Part shown: positions 8,558-18,000 of the stretch, one piece after another
Position numbering within the stretch: the stretch's first letter is position 1
Layout: each line of letters begins with the position of its first letter
DNA from: JANLSE01 sp038214135
GTDB taxonomy: Bacteria > Chloroflexota > Chloroflexia > Chloroflexales > Roseiflexaceae
Direction of reading: 5' to 3'
DNA length: 64,000 bases
Assembly (NCBI GenBank): GCA_038214135.1
Contig: JBBQSD010000013.1
Coordinates: forward strand, 1-64,000
Notes under the pieces: generated by a model
Seen by the model: the letters and a program-made list of their open reading frames with translations, nothing else
Told to the model about the DNA's origin: nothing
Databases searched by the model: none
Made by a program: the position numbers and the translations under genes

Positions 8558-9273
8558 ATATTGCCGCTCCAAACCTAGTTGTGATTGGAATCGCGCTGAG
8601 TGCTGGCCTGGTATTGTTGCTGCGCAACTGGCGCTTCTCCTTCCCGGCGCTGTTGATAACCTATGTCTGTATTGCACTGTTTCTGACCCAGCAACAGTTT
8701 ATTCGGCCAGATCTCCTGTTGGGGCCATATCCAATCAGTACAATGGTGCTGATTAAACTGATCACGGGTGTCTCGGCAACCGCGATCCTGTCGATCACGG
8801 CGCTGACATTTTCGCGCGAGTATAATCTGGAAGATCTGGATGAGTTTTCACTAACGGAATTGCGTCGGGCAGCGCGGCGGGCGCAGCAACAGCGTGCTAT
8901 TCAGCCATTCCATATCAGCGATTATATTGTGCCGATCTGGGCCTTGGTTCTGGTGGCGATTGCAAGCCTGGCGCTGCCCAGGCTCTATCCAATCGGAACC
9001 GAAGAGATTGATTTTGTATGGTACTGGCTTGGTCTGGTTGGCCTGTTTACGATGGTCTCGGCCACCGATATTCTGAAGGTTGGGCTGGGGTTGCTGCTGT
9101 GTGTTGAAAGCATTGGGCTGCTCTATACAGCGGTTGCGCGCGCCGTCCAGGTTATTCCGCTTGCGCTGCTGGCGTTGACAACCGTTGTGCTGGCGTTGGC
9201 GATTGCCTATTTGAGCGGGCTGCTGTATGGGCGGCTGAAGACGCTTGAATTAAACGAATTGTATAAACGATAA
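8554..9273 (+). CDS. HyfE/NuoK-like membrane subunit
   Basis: 239 residues, about seven helices, with a charged cytoplasmic stretch in the middle (EYNLEDLDEF... RRAARRAQQQRA). The second half (DILKVGLGLLLCVESIGLLY) resembles the NuoK-like part of hydrogenase-4 component E. HyfE is about 216 residues, so the length fits. Position between two antiporter-like subunits is as in hyf operons. It overlaps the upstream gene by four bases and is followed three bases later by the next. Assignment rests partly on context. Confidence 0.65.
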   Translation: MNIAAPNLVVIGIALSAGLVLLLRNWRFSFPALLITYVCIALFLTQQQFIRPDLLLGPYPISTMVLIKLITGVSATAILSITALTFSREYNLEDLDEFSLTELRRAARRAQQQRAIQPFHISDYIVPIWALVLVAIASLALPRLYPIGTEEIDFVWYWLGLVGLFTMVSATDILKVGLGLLLCVESIGLLYTAVARAVQVIPLALLALTTVVLALAIAYLSGLLYGRLKTLELNELYKR

Positions 9274-9276
9274 CTC

Positions 9277-10728
9277 ATGCTCTATGCACTGCTGATATTA
9301 TTCCCGATTGCAATGGCTGCCAGTAGCTTCGTTCTTCGCAAACAAGCTGGCCTGGCGATTGTGCTTGGGATTGTGACGATCATCATTCAGGCTGCGTTGG
9401 TCTGGTGGTTGCCGATTGATCGCCCTGTGCGGCTGTTGGGGCTGACACTCGTGCTGGCTCCATTGGTACGGCTGTTTCTGTTGGCCTTCTTTGCGATTGC
9501 AGCAACATCGCTGCTTGTCACCTATGCTGTCCCACATGGCGAGAACTATATCCCAGTTGCGCTGCTGATTGTTGGCTTGATCGGAACATTGTTATTGCTG
9601 CAGGAACCATTCACGATTGCATTACTGCTAGTGAGCGCTGGCGTGATTGCGGTGCTGGCGATTGTCGATCTGCCAATTGGTAGCCCAGGGCTTGTTGGCC
9701 GCGCCGTTATTGCAACAGCGCTCAAATACCTGGTGCTGATGGTTATGGCGGGCGTCATGATGTATATGGCGTTTGTGCTGATCACAATCTATGCACCAGG
9801 GACGCTACCAGGGCGTGTTTCGCCATCTCGGTTGACGCTAGCGCTGATGGTGGTAGGATTCGGGCTGCGGCTGGCGATTGTCCCATTTCACTCATGGTTA
9901 CCAGATCTGGCCGAACACGCGGCTCCGATGGTCTCGCTGCTTGTGATAACGGTGATCAACACGACCAGTTTGCTGTTCCTGGTTCAATCGCTGCAATTTT
10001 TTCCGATTATTGTGTTCGAGAATGATCGCGGAATGACGATTCTGATGATCATTGGCGTGATAACTGCCTTGTTTGGGGCGGCACTCGCAGTGGCGCAGGA
10101 TGGCATGCGTCGGGCGATTGGGTTTTTGCTGGTCTATAATACTGGAATGATCCTGTTTGGCCTGGCAACCGCCAGCAGCGATGGATTAGCTGGCGCATTG
10201 TTTGAGGCCTTTAGTCAATTGATTGCAACAACGCTGCTGTTCGTGAGTATGGCGCTGCTGGAGCGGCCAGATGGCCGGCCAGGGAATGTCGTTCGGCGTG
10301 ATCTCCTGTGGCGTTGGCCGGTGGCAGGTGTGGGGCTGTTGGGTGGTGGCGCTGCGCTGCTTGGCCTCCCGCCACTTAGTGGTTTTGCAGGCAAATTACT
10401 GTTGTATGAAGCGGCAGGGCGGCAAGGCGGCATCTATTTGGCGCTGTTACTCCTGGCCACAGGGATGGCTGCCTTGGCATTAACGCGCCTGGCCCGTGAG
10501 CGATTGTTTGGCGCACCAGAGGATCTGGCGCAGGGGGAACGGATCGAACTACTTGGGCAGACCGAATTGGATCGGCCTGCCGAGCGGCGATTAGAGGCCG
10601 AACCTCGTGGAATGGCCCTGCTGACGGTTGTTCTGCTGGCGCTTTGTTTGGCGATTGGGCTCTACCCACAACCGCTGCTAGAGGCAATTCAGGATGTTGT
10701 GCGTGGGCTTTCGTTTGTGCGTGTATGA
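9277..10728 (+). CDS. HyfF/MrpD/NuoN-like antiporter-type membrane subunit
   Basis: 483 residues, about 14 helices. IVPFHSWLPDLAEHAAPMVSLL (around 200-222) is the family hallmark. The Lys that normally follows (VVKVG) is Asn in VITVINTTSL. GLPPLSGFAGKLLLYEA (around 362-378) keeps its Lys, and ATALKYLVLM keeps the helix-5-region Lys. So this subunit is better preserved than the 6890-8557 protein yet has lost one central channel residue. It is expected in the membrane arm of the complex encoded here. The ATG at 9277 follows the previous stop by three bases. Confidence 0.78.
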   Translation: MLYALLILFPIAMAASSFVLRKQAGLAIVLGIVTIIIQAALVWWLPIDRPVRLLGLTLVLAPLVRLFLLAFFAIAATSLLVTYAVPHGENYIPVALLIVGLIGTLLLLQEPFTIALLLVSAGVIAVLAIVDLPIGSPGLVGRAVIATALKYLVLMVMAGVMMYMAFVLITIYAPGTLPGRVSPSRLTLALMVVGFGLRLAIVPFHSWLPDLAEHAAPMVSLLVITVINTTSLLFLVQSLQFFPIIVFENDRGMTILMIIGVITALFGAALAVAQDGMRRAIGFLLVYNTGMILFGLATASSDGLAGALFEAFSQLIATTLLFVSMALLERPDGRPGNVVRRDLLWRWPVAGVGLLGGGAALLGLPPLSGFAGKLLLYEAAGRQGGIYLALLLLATGMAALALTRLARERLFGAPEDLAQGERIELLGQTELDRPAERRLEAEPRGMALLTVVLLALCLAIGLYPQPLLEAIQDVVRGLSFVRV

Positions 10729-10920
10729 TCCTTCGAGAATCCGCAGGCTAAAGCCTGCGGCTATGGGGATCATCTCTTGCGGCTAGGGGATGTATGAGGG
10801 ATCGCCCCTTTGCCGCAGGCTTCAGCCTGCGGATGGTGGGGCATCCAAGATTTCCCGATTCATTGATCACCCTTCCTCAGCCTGCGGCCTGTTTATATAT
10901 CAAAAAGGATTGCTATAGTT
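10729..10920. repeat. REP-like palindromes inside the complex I-like cluster
   Basis: CCGCAGGCTAAAGCCTGCGG (10741-10760) and CCGCAGGCTTCAGCCTGCGG (10813-10832) are perfect or near-perfect 20-bp dyads. A half copy lies near 10878. An AAGGATTGCTATAG stretch (about 10905-10918) matches the end of the 75-bp family at 23826-23898. The gap separates the fourth and fifth genes of the cluster; the hairpins may attenuate or stabilise the message. Confidence 0.8.
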
Positions 10921-11721
10921 GTGGATATATTAGTTGCGCTGCTACTCTATCCGGGGTTGCTCTCAATAGTATTATTGAGTGTGCTGATAGCGTTGCCCGC
11001 ACGAATAGGATTGCCAGCGCTACAATCCCTGGGTGCGATTCGGCGCGGTCACTATGTAGCACTGGCCATCCTGAGTATTACGCTGGCAGTCGTTGCTGCG
11101 GTATTAACACCCTGGCCGCTACATCCCGCTGCTCGCCCACCAGTCGGGAATGTGTTAGTGGCCTGGGTTGTGTTGGAGGTGGCTGCACTAGCGCCCTTGT
11201 TGCCTGGGTTTGCTTCTGGGATGCCATTGGCGGTGCGGGCCGCCTCGCGGGAAGCACAGTTGGGCATCGCAGGGCGGAGCGTTGTCTGGGTGGCGATTGC
11301 GGTTGCTGGCTATGCAGGAACCACAGCCGTTGACCTGCCTGGGAGTTTGCTTGCATTCGTAGCTGGGCTGTTGGCATTACCGGCTGCAACCGGGCTTGGC
11401 CCATTTGGCGCGGAACGAAGCCTTGATCCAGATCGGCCAGCAATTGGGCTTGACGAGCCGGGTATGGCTCTGCTACGCTTGGCACGTCTCGTTCGAGCGG
11501 TTGCATTATTTGGATTGCTGGTAAGCGCAGCACATCCACTATGGGTCTTTGGTGCGCCAGTCGCTCTGGTGCTGACATTCCTTGGCGCAATCGGGTGTGG
11601 GTTTATCCTCCGTTGGGCGTCCATGCTGCCACGATTACCGCTTCCTGTGGGGCTTTCCTGGTGCTGGTGGCAGGCGCTGCCACTCGCAGTTGCAGGGTTA
11701 GTGTATTTGATTGTTACCTGA
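10921..11721 (+). CDS. NuoH/HyfC-like membrane subunit
   Basis: 266 residues, about eight helices. GMPLAVRAASREAQLGIAGRS (around 100-120) parallels the GSxxAxRELLLxxxAEP motif of HyfC/NuoH. LDPDRPAIGLDEPGMALLRLARLVR parallels the PATHLELTxIHEAMxLEYSGxxLAL region, but with most conserved acidic residues changed. NuoH-type subunits link the membrane arm to the hydrophilic arm and carry the quinone/proton path. The start is GTG 10921. The gene is separated from the rest of the cluster by about 190 bases of palindromes but shares its direction. Confidence 0.65.
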   Translation: MDILVALLLYPGLLSIVLLSVLIALPARIGLPALQSLGAIRRGHYVALAILSITLAVVAAVLTPWPLHPAARPPVGNVLVAWVVLEVAALAPLLPGFASGMPLAVRAASREAQLGIAGRSVVWVAIAVAGYAGTTAVDLPGSLLAFVAGLLALPAATGLGPFGAERSLDPDRPAIGLDEPGMALLRLARLVRAVALFGLLVSAAHPLWVFGAPVALVLTFLGAIGCGFILRWASMLPRLPLPVGLSWCWWQALPLAVAGLVYLIVT

Positions 11722-11847
11722 AGCCATCAGCCATCAGCCGTCAGCTTTTTGGTGCAGATGAAACGTCTATGCTCTCACGGCAACATTGCGGTTGGTAGAG
11801 CATCTATTGGTAGAGAGCTGAGAGCTGAGAGCTGAGAGCTGAAAGCT
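11722..11847 (+). repeat. ~125-bp gene-leader repeat, copy 3
   Basis: The left array AGCCATCAGCCATCAGCCGT leads into AGCTTTTTGGTGCAGATGAA. The core can form ATGCTCT...AGAGCAT with an inner GCAAC...GTTG stem, and the right array is (GAGAGCT)n. It is nearly identical in layout to copy 4 (22131-22255) and differs in core from copies 1 and 2. It ends eight bases before the ABC ATPase ATG, which has no other evident ribosome site. Confidence 0.85.
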
Positions 11848-11855
11848 AGAACACT

Positions 11856-12929
11856 ATGTTTAGTATCGAGACCGACGATCTCTATAAATCATTCGATAGC
11901 CACCCTGTGCTGTGTGGGTTGAACCTGCGTGTTCCCGAAGGGTGTGTCTATGGGCTTGTCGGGCCTGCTGGGGCTGGCAAAACAACCCTGCTGCATGTGT
12001 TGCTTGGGTTTCTGCGCAGGGATCGTGGGAGTGTGCGGATGCTTGGCACCGCAGATATTAGCCAGGTTCGCAGCCGAATCGGGTATCTGCCACAGGGCCA
12101 GCGCTACCATAGCCGCTTCACAATCCGCGAATATCTACAGTTTCTGGGTCAGTATGGCCCGATCCGTGGGCGCGCACTCAATCAGCGGATTGCCGAGGAT
12201 CTGCGAACTGTGGGGCTTGCCGATCTCGCTGGGCAGATGATTGAAGCATTGACGCGACCGCAACTTCAGCGGCTTGGTATTGCTCAGGCATTGCTAGCTC
12301 GCCCAGCGCTGCTACTGCTGGATGAGCCTATCGATGGGCTTGAGGTTCCTGGCGAGCATGGACTGCTCGATCTTGTGGCTGGTTTGCGCGAGCGCGGCCT
12401 CACATCGCTGATTGCTACGCAGCGCCTGGAAGAAGCCGAATATCTGTGTGATCGGGTCGGAATTCTGGTTGGTGGCCGCCTTGCGGCGGAGGCCGAAACA
12501 CGCTCATTGCGTGGCCCTGGCCGGAATGCGCTGATTAGTGTTGCTGCGCTGCCACCAGATGTTGCGGCACAGCTTCAGGCACTTTCACCTGCTGTACAGT
12601 GTGAGGGCCATGAGATTGCACTACAACCCAATTCTCCAGAGCTTCAGGCACAGGTGCTTGGTGCGCTGATTACCGCTGGGATTACGCTGATTGCGCTAGA
12701 GCCCTTTGGGCGTCCGATTGAGGATTTGTATATGCGCGCTGTGCATGGTATTCCACAGGCCACCCTGATTGAGAATACGAACACATCCCCTGATGTTGAA
12801 TTGAGTGCGCCGGTGAGTGCAGAACTACCGACACAGGAGCAGCTGCCGAATGCCGCTCCTGGCCGGCCCGGTACTGGCGATACGCTCCTGCGTGAACTTT
12901 TGAAGAGCGAGGATCAACACAATCCATGA
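11856..12929 (+). CDS. ABC transporter ATP-binding protein with degenerate signature
   Basis: 357 residues. Walker A is GPAGAGKTT (36-44) and Walker B LLLLDEP (152-158). The signature, normally LSGGQxQR, reads LTRPQLQRL (132-140), and the H-loop His is Gln (LIATQRLEEAEYL). The family powers ABC-2 type exporters (drug, lantibiotic, CcmA-like). The C-terminal 120 residues form an extension without a recognised domain, Pro- and Thr-rich near its end. The stop overlaps the permease ATG by four bases. Missing signature and switch residues suggest slow or purely regulatory ATP use (inference). Confidence 0.88.
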   Translation: MFSIETDDLYKSFDSHPVLCGLNLRVPEGCVYGLVGPAGAGKTTLLHVLLGFLRRDRGSVRMLGTADISQVRSRIGYLPQGQRYHSRFTIREYLQFLGQYGPIRGRALNQRIAEDLRTVGLADLAGQMIEALTRPQLQRLGIAQALLARPALLLLDEPIDGLEVPGEHGLLDLVAGLRERGLTSLIATQRLEEAEYLCDRVGILVGGRLAAEAETRSLRGPGRNALISVAALPPDVAAQLQALSPAVQCEGHEIALQPNSPELQAQVLGALITAGITLIALEPFGRPIEDLYMRAVHGIPQATLIENTNTSPDVELSAPVSAELPTQEQLPNAAPGRPGTGDTLLRELLKSEDQHNP

Positions 12930-13693
12930 AAGTGCTGCTCCAAGCGGTTCAATATGCTGCCTTCACACTGGCTGAGTATGCCCGCTCTGGGCGCATTCTG
13001 ATCGAAGCCGTTGCCGCGCTTGGCTGTGCGGTGATCTTCTTTCGGCCAGATGGCAGCCTGCCAGCAACACCAGAGTATTTCTTCTCGATTGCTGGTGCAT
13101 CGACGCTGGCCCTCTGTTTCTATAGTTCCTCGGCAATCTTCGCATTAGGCGATAGGCAGCAGAGCTATCTGTTACTTGTGCATGGCCTGGGGCGCAGTGG
13201 CTACCTGATCGGGTTGTTTGCGGCGGTTGCCAGCGTAGTTGCGGCTGCCTACGGGCTGCTATGCCTGATAATTGCGGTTATCAACCCGATTGCAGGCTTG
13301 GATATGCGTGGTTGGATTCTTGGCAGCGTGCCGCTTCTGCTGAATATTGCGCTGCTATCAGCACTGCTGACCCTGCTTGCCCCAATGGTGCTGACGGCTG
13401 GTTGGCGATTGTTGGCGCTGGCTTTGGTTGCGCTGGCCTTCTCTGGCAGCCTAATCAGTGGGCCAACCATGGCGCTGCTGCCCGCATCGATTGCGACAAT
13501 CATCAATGTGCTGAGGACAATCTTCAGCGCGCCGCTTCTGCCAGCCTTCACTGGGTTTGCGCTCTCGGTCAATCGTGATTATAGCGGGATCTCTGCGACG
13601 GTGCCGTTTGCACAACTTGGCCTGACGATTGCACTGCTGATGCTGGCGGTGGCGATTTTTGTGCGGCGCGAATTGGTATTGGGCAATCGCTAA
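12926..13693 (+). CDS. ABC-2 type permease-like membrane protein
   Basis: 255 residues with about six hydrophobic segments and a short basic C-terminus (FVRRELVLGNR). It is coupled by a four-base overlap to the ABC ATPase, hence its likely membrane partner. Sequence conservation with known permeases is low by eye. The substrate is unknown. No other transporter component is nearby. Confidence 0.72.
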   Translation: MKVLLQAVQYAAFTLAEYARSGRILIEAVAALGCAVIFFRPDGSLPATPEYFFSIAGASTLALCFYSSSAIFALGDRQQSYLLLVHGLGRSGYLIGLFAAVASVVAAAYGLLCLIIAVINPIAGLDMRGWILGSVPLLLNIALLSALLTLLAPMVLTAGWRLLALALVALAFSGSLISGPTMALLPASIATIINVLRTIFSAPLLPAFTGFALSVNRDYSGISATVPFAQLGLTIALLMLAVAIFVRRELVLGNR

Positions 13694-13704
13694 GATCGTA
13701 GCCC

Positions 13705-13733
13705 TTGACATCCCTGTACATGGGTCGTACACT
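13705..13733 (+). promoter_or_regulatory. Promoter and overlapping dyad for the ArsR gene
   Basis: TTGACA (13705-13710), a 17-base spacer and TACACT (13728-13733). Inside it TGTAC (13715-13719) and GTACA (13727-13731) form a perfect inverted repeat with seven bases between, overlapping the -10. This is a good candidate operator for the ArsR protein encoded 30 bases downstream (autoregulation inferred). Confidence 0.75.
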
Positions 13734-13761
13734 CCGGCCATCCATCGAAAGAAGGCCGACG

Positions 13762-14064
13762 ATGAAGGCGGACCCCGATCTATGTGAGGATGTACGACTC
13801 TCCGAGATATGCAAAGCACTGGCTAACCCAGTGCGGCTCCAGATTGTGCGCTACATCCGCAGCCACCCAGGTTGCACTGGCAACCAGATCCTCCTCAACC
13901 TGCCCGATGATGTTGCCCGAGCCCAATCGACACTCTCGCAACACCTCAAGATCCTCTGCAGTGTTGGGTTGCTTTCCGCTGAACCAGATGGCCCGGCAAC
14001 GACATACCTGCTGAGCCGTGGATGCCTTGAATGGCTGCGCGGGCGGCTTGGCGAGCTTGAGTAA
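13762..14064 (+). CDS. ArsR-family winged-helix regulator
   Basis: 100 residues: ALANPVRLQIVRYIRSHPGCTGNQI, then QSTLSQHLKILCSVGLLSAEPDG, the standard ArsR recognition helix and wing. The ELCVCDL metal-binding motif of ArsR/SmtB is absent, so the signal is unlikely to be metal through that site. Two Cys (in PGCTGN and KILCSV) could sense redox state or a ligand (speculative). The ATG at 13762 is chosen because the ATG-like positions further upstream lie inside the promoter, and AAGAAGG precedes it. Its location beside the ABC pair suggests it regulates itself and perhaps the transporter. Confidence 0.9.
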   Translation: MKADPDLCEDVRLSEICKALANPVRLQIVRYIRSHPGCTGNQILLNLPDDVARAQSTLSQHLKILCSVGLLSAEPDGPATTYLLSRGCLEWLRGRLGELE

Positions 14065-14273
14065 TTGTAAGCTTTCAGCTTTAGATTTTTGACACCCAAA
14101 ACCCGTAACGGGCTGTTGCCGATGTGGAGTGCGCAAGCCATGCTTGCGCTGCGGCAGCATGGCTGCCGCACTCCAAAAACGATGACCGATTTTGAACGTC
14201 TAAACTGATTAGACGCTCCAGCGGAGCGTCTCTACCTCGACCACACCTTCTGACTCCTGATGGCTGAAAGCTA
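14065..14273. repeat. Gene-free gap with paired hairpins
   Basis: Two hairpins stand back to back: arms GCGCAAG/CTTGCGC (14131-14149) and TGCGGCAG/CTGCCGCA (14150-14170). The same pair occurs at 44113-44150 and again at 44166-44208. A third dyad AGACGCTCC/GGAGCGTCT (14211-14231) recurs at 3032-3052. The gap separates convergent genes, so the hairpins may serve as terminators. Confidence 0.75.
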
Positions 14274-15047
14274 TTACACCCGCACCACCCGAAATCCCAG
14301 AAACTCATTATGCATGCCCGGCGGCATCCGGAAACGGCAGGCGCAGCGCGCATACCCATGCGGGTTGGCATAACAACCACCACGCAGAATCCGTCGGCCT
14401 GGCGCTTGTGGATCTTCGCGGCCATCATAGGGGTCGTAGGGGTACAACCGATCCAGCGATGATGTCCATTCCCATATGGTTCCGGCCATATCCAGGCAGC
14501 CATAGCTACTGGCACCAGTGATGTAACTGCCGACTGGCCGTGTTCCACCAAGCAGCGCTTCACGAGTATTGGCGCGCATCTGCTCCCAGGTTTCGCCCCA
14601 CGGAAAGCGCCACCCATCGCTTCCACGAGCGGCATGCTCCCATTCGGCTTCGGTTGGCAGCCGATACACGAATGCTAGTTCACTACTTGATTGCTCATTA
14701 AACTGGATCGTTAGCCAGGTGCAGAAGGCGCGCGCCTCCTCCCAACTCACATCGACAACCGGATGATCCAATAGATGGTCTGGTGGCATCTGGCCACGCC
14801 AGAGGATCGGCGGGCGTGTGTGTGTTGCAGCAACAAAAGCGGCATAGAGTGCATTGGTCACGGGTGTTTGGGCGATCGCAAAGGCTGGCAGGTGCAGGGT
14901 ATGCTGCGGAGCCTCCTCACGGTACGATTCGCGGGTCCCGCTATAGGCATTGGCCAGCGCACTCAATTCGCTCTCTTTTGAGCCGATCAGAAATGGCACT
15001 GCTGGAATCGATATGAATTCGGGCAGGAATTGTTGAACAGAAGCCAT
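14274..15047 (-). CDS. SUMF1/formylglycine-generating-enzyme-domain protein
   Basis: 257 residues with the fold's marks: FLIGSKESE near the start, HPVVDVSWEEARAFCTWL, RLPTEAEWEHAARG, GCLDMAGTIWEWTSS and ILRGGCYANPHGYARCACRFR...LGFRVVRV. The copper-binding Cys pair of true sulfatase-activating enzymes is not seen in the usual place, so it is probably one of the diverse relatives (EgtB-like or ligand-binding) rather than an FGE. No sulfatase gene is nearby. Its ATG directly abuts the sbcC stop codon (TAG-ATG), so the two are translated from one message. Confidence 0.88.
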   Translation of the reverse strand: MASVQQFLPEFISIPAVPFLIGSKESELSALANAYSGTRESYREEAPQHTLHLPAFAIAQTPVTNALYAAFVAATHTRPPILWRGQMPPDHLLDHPVVDVSWEEARAFCTWLTIQFNEQSSSELAFVYRLPTEAEWEHAARGSDGWRFPWGETWEQMRANTREALLGGTRPVGSYITGASSYGCLDMAGTIWEWTSSLDRLYPYDPYDGREDPQAPGRRILRGGCYANPHGYARCACRFRMPPGMHNEFLGFRVVRV

Positions 15048-18000
15048 CTATGCAATCGCCCATGTGCTGCCCAGAGCGGTTTTGACGACTTCGATCTGGA
15101 CGGGAAACATATCCTTCAGTTCCTGAATATGGGTCACAACCAGAATCTGTTTAAAATCGCGCTGGATCGATGTGATCGCCTCAACCAGCCGCTCACGGCC
15201 ACGGGTATCCTGCGAACCAAAGCCCTCATCAATGATCAGGGTTTCGAGGCGTGCGCCTGCCCGACGCGCCAATAATTTCGCCAGTGCGACACGAATGGCG
15301 AAATCGACGCGGAAACTCTCGCCGCCGCTGTAGGCATCATAATCACGGGTGCCGAGGGCATCCGAAATCTTGATGTCAAGTGTTTCGGTGACATCACCCT
15401 TCTTCGTTTCGCCCTGGGTCTCAAAGCGTACATGCATCTGATTATCGGTCATTCCCGAGAGTAATGTGTTGGCCTCGCGCTCGATCTCGGGAATGGCCGT
15501 CTCGATCAGCAGCGCCTGCACGCCCTTCTTACCAAATGCCTGGCTCAGTTCATCGAACAGCCCCTTGCGATCCGCCAGGCGTTTCCGTTCGGCCTCGCGC
15601 TCAAGCAGCAGAACGACAGCCTCCTCGGCACGTTTGAGGTGCGATTGTTTCTCGGCCAGATCCCGATCCGCAACCCGTTGATCATTCTGAATGTTACGCA
15701 GTGCGACCTGGGTTTCATTACGGCTGCGAATCGCTGGTTCGAGTGCGCGCAACTCGGCTTCGATAACGCGCAATTCTTCTTCTGCCTGCAGGATTTCGGC
15801 ATCGTTGCGGCGTAGCTCTTCCTCATCACGAACGACCAGCGGCTGATTCTCGGCCAGCCATGTTTCTGCGTTCTCAAGCCTAGTTAGTTTGAGCGCCCAT
15901 TCGGAGAGTGCCTTGATCTGCTCGCGTGTGGCCGCATGCACATCGGGTGTGTAGCCAAGCGCGGAACTCTCGCTATCGAGCGCCTTGATCGCCAGCCGTT
16001 GCGGATGGCCATAATCTTCCATTTGCAATGTGGTCGTCAGTTCACGCTGGCGCAATTCCTGTTCGTGCAGCGCCGGATCATTATCGTCAATCTGCCTAAT
16101 TTCGTTGCGGCGGCTCTGGATCTGGGCGTTCAGTTCGGCCTGCTCGGCCAGTTGCTTTTCAAGTTCCGCGATCCGCCGTTCGGCCCGTTTCATCTCGGTT
16201 TCGATCAGTTCGACGCCACCAGTACCGGTCAATTCTGCTTCAACCCGCGCCAGTTCAGCACGCAGGCCCTGTTCAAAATCGCCTTTGAGAATCTGAACCT
16301 GAACATCATCGAGCTGGCGCTGGTCCTCACTCTGGCGCAGCCGGGCCTCTTCCGCAGCATGCAGATCGCGATCAAGGCGGGCGATCTTTCCAGCCAGTTC
16401 GGTCAGGCCAGCAGTACGCTGGTTGACCTCGCTGATCTGGGTTTTGACCTCGCGCACTTGCTTGTCCATGCTATCAGCATCGCGTTTTGTCTGGGTGAAG
16501 CGCTGGCGCAGTTCCGTTCGCTCGCGCTGGAATTCCTCCTGAATATGGGCGAGGCCATCGTGGCCAAGTTCGCTGCCACACAACGGGCAACTCGCCAGAT
16601 CCGCTGCCGTCAGCAGTTGGATCTTCTCGTTAATCTGCTCACCCTGGGCCTTGATCGTATCGCAGGCTGCTCGCAACGCCCCCAGCCGCTCAGTCGATTG
16701 GGCCTCATCGCTACGCAGCAGCTCAAGGCGGGCCTGTTCGGTTTCCAGCAGTGTACGCTCGCGCTGGGCTTGTTCCAGTTCTGTCCGCCAACGAGCCTCG
16801 TCCTTGAGTTGATCGCTGGCCTGTTTGACGCGCCGTTTGAGTTCCTCACGCGAGGCCACCAGCGAATCGCGGCGCTTCTCGATAATATTCTGGATCTCGA
16901 TCTTGCGGAACTTGAGTTGATTGGCAACCCGGCTGCGCTCCTGCAGATCGGTTCGGGTTCGGCGGGCCTGTTCGAGTTCACCAGCAATTGGGGTAAGCTG
17001 TTCGAGGCGCACCACCAGTTCACGGATCTCACGATCCAGTTTTGGGCGGCGAGCAGCCCGTTCCTGTAGGCTGCGCAATTCACCTTCAACTCGCGCCAAC
17101 TCTTGTTCAATCCGTGCGCGGGCCTCACGCAGCGCCTGCTCCTGCTCACGCCGCTGCGCCAGCAGTTGGTCATACTGATCGCGCAGGCCATCAAACTGCG
17201 CAAGCGCCGTTTTGGCGGCATCAAGCTGTGCAGCACCAGCACGGATCGTCTCAGCATCGGCTAGAATCTGGCGGGCAGCAACGATTGCACGATTGGCTTT
17301 TTCAACCTTAGCGGCCAGTTCGTCCCGCCGAACACGCCGTTCACCCATCTGTCGGCGGCGTTCATCGCGTAGCGGTTGGCGCGCTTCGAGCGTTCGCACA
17401 CGTGCATCGGCAGCATCATAGGCATCGCGGGCTGCAGCAAGCATCCGCTCAATATCGGCATGGCGCTGTTCTGCCAGCCGCACCTCATCAATAAACAGCT
17501 CACGTTTATCGGCATGGGTGCGATGAGCCTGGATTTCGCCATCGACGACCTTTGTGCGGCCATCAACCTCTTTTGCATGCCCCTTCGACGCATCTTCCAG
17601 CTGCTCATACACATTCAGGCCCAGAATATCGGCCAGCACCTGTTTGCGCTTCGATGGTTCCTTGCTCGTAAATTCGTTTGCGCGCCCCTGCCGCAGAAAC
17701 GCCGAGTTGGAGAATGTATCAAAGCCCATCCGCAGCGTCTGATCGATCTTCTGTTGGGTTTCCCGTAGGGTCGCGCCGCTGATCACCTTCCAGGCTGTTT
17801 CGGCACGGATCTGGAATTCGAGCTGGCTTTGGCCGCGTTTGCCCTTGCTGCGTTTGCGCAACACCCGGTAATCCTGGCTATCGAGTGAGAATGTCAGATC
17901 GACCATCATCTCAGTTTCGCCAAGCGCAATCAGATCATCATCGCTACGCAGGCGCGCCTCGCCCCATAGTGCCCAGGTGATCGAATCGAGCAGTGCCGAT

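Noticed and set aside
14274..15047. True formylglycine-generating enzyme
   Set aside because: The expected Cys pair is not in place and no sulfatase is nearby.
15936..17069. 377-codon plus-strand frame opposite sbcC
   Set aside because: It is the antisense of a coiled-coil region with Phe/Leu/Gln-rich composition; no domain or ribosome site.
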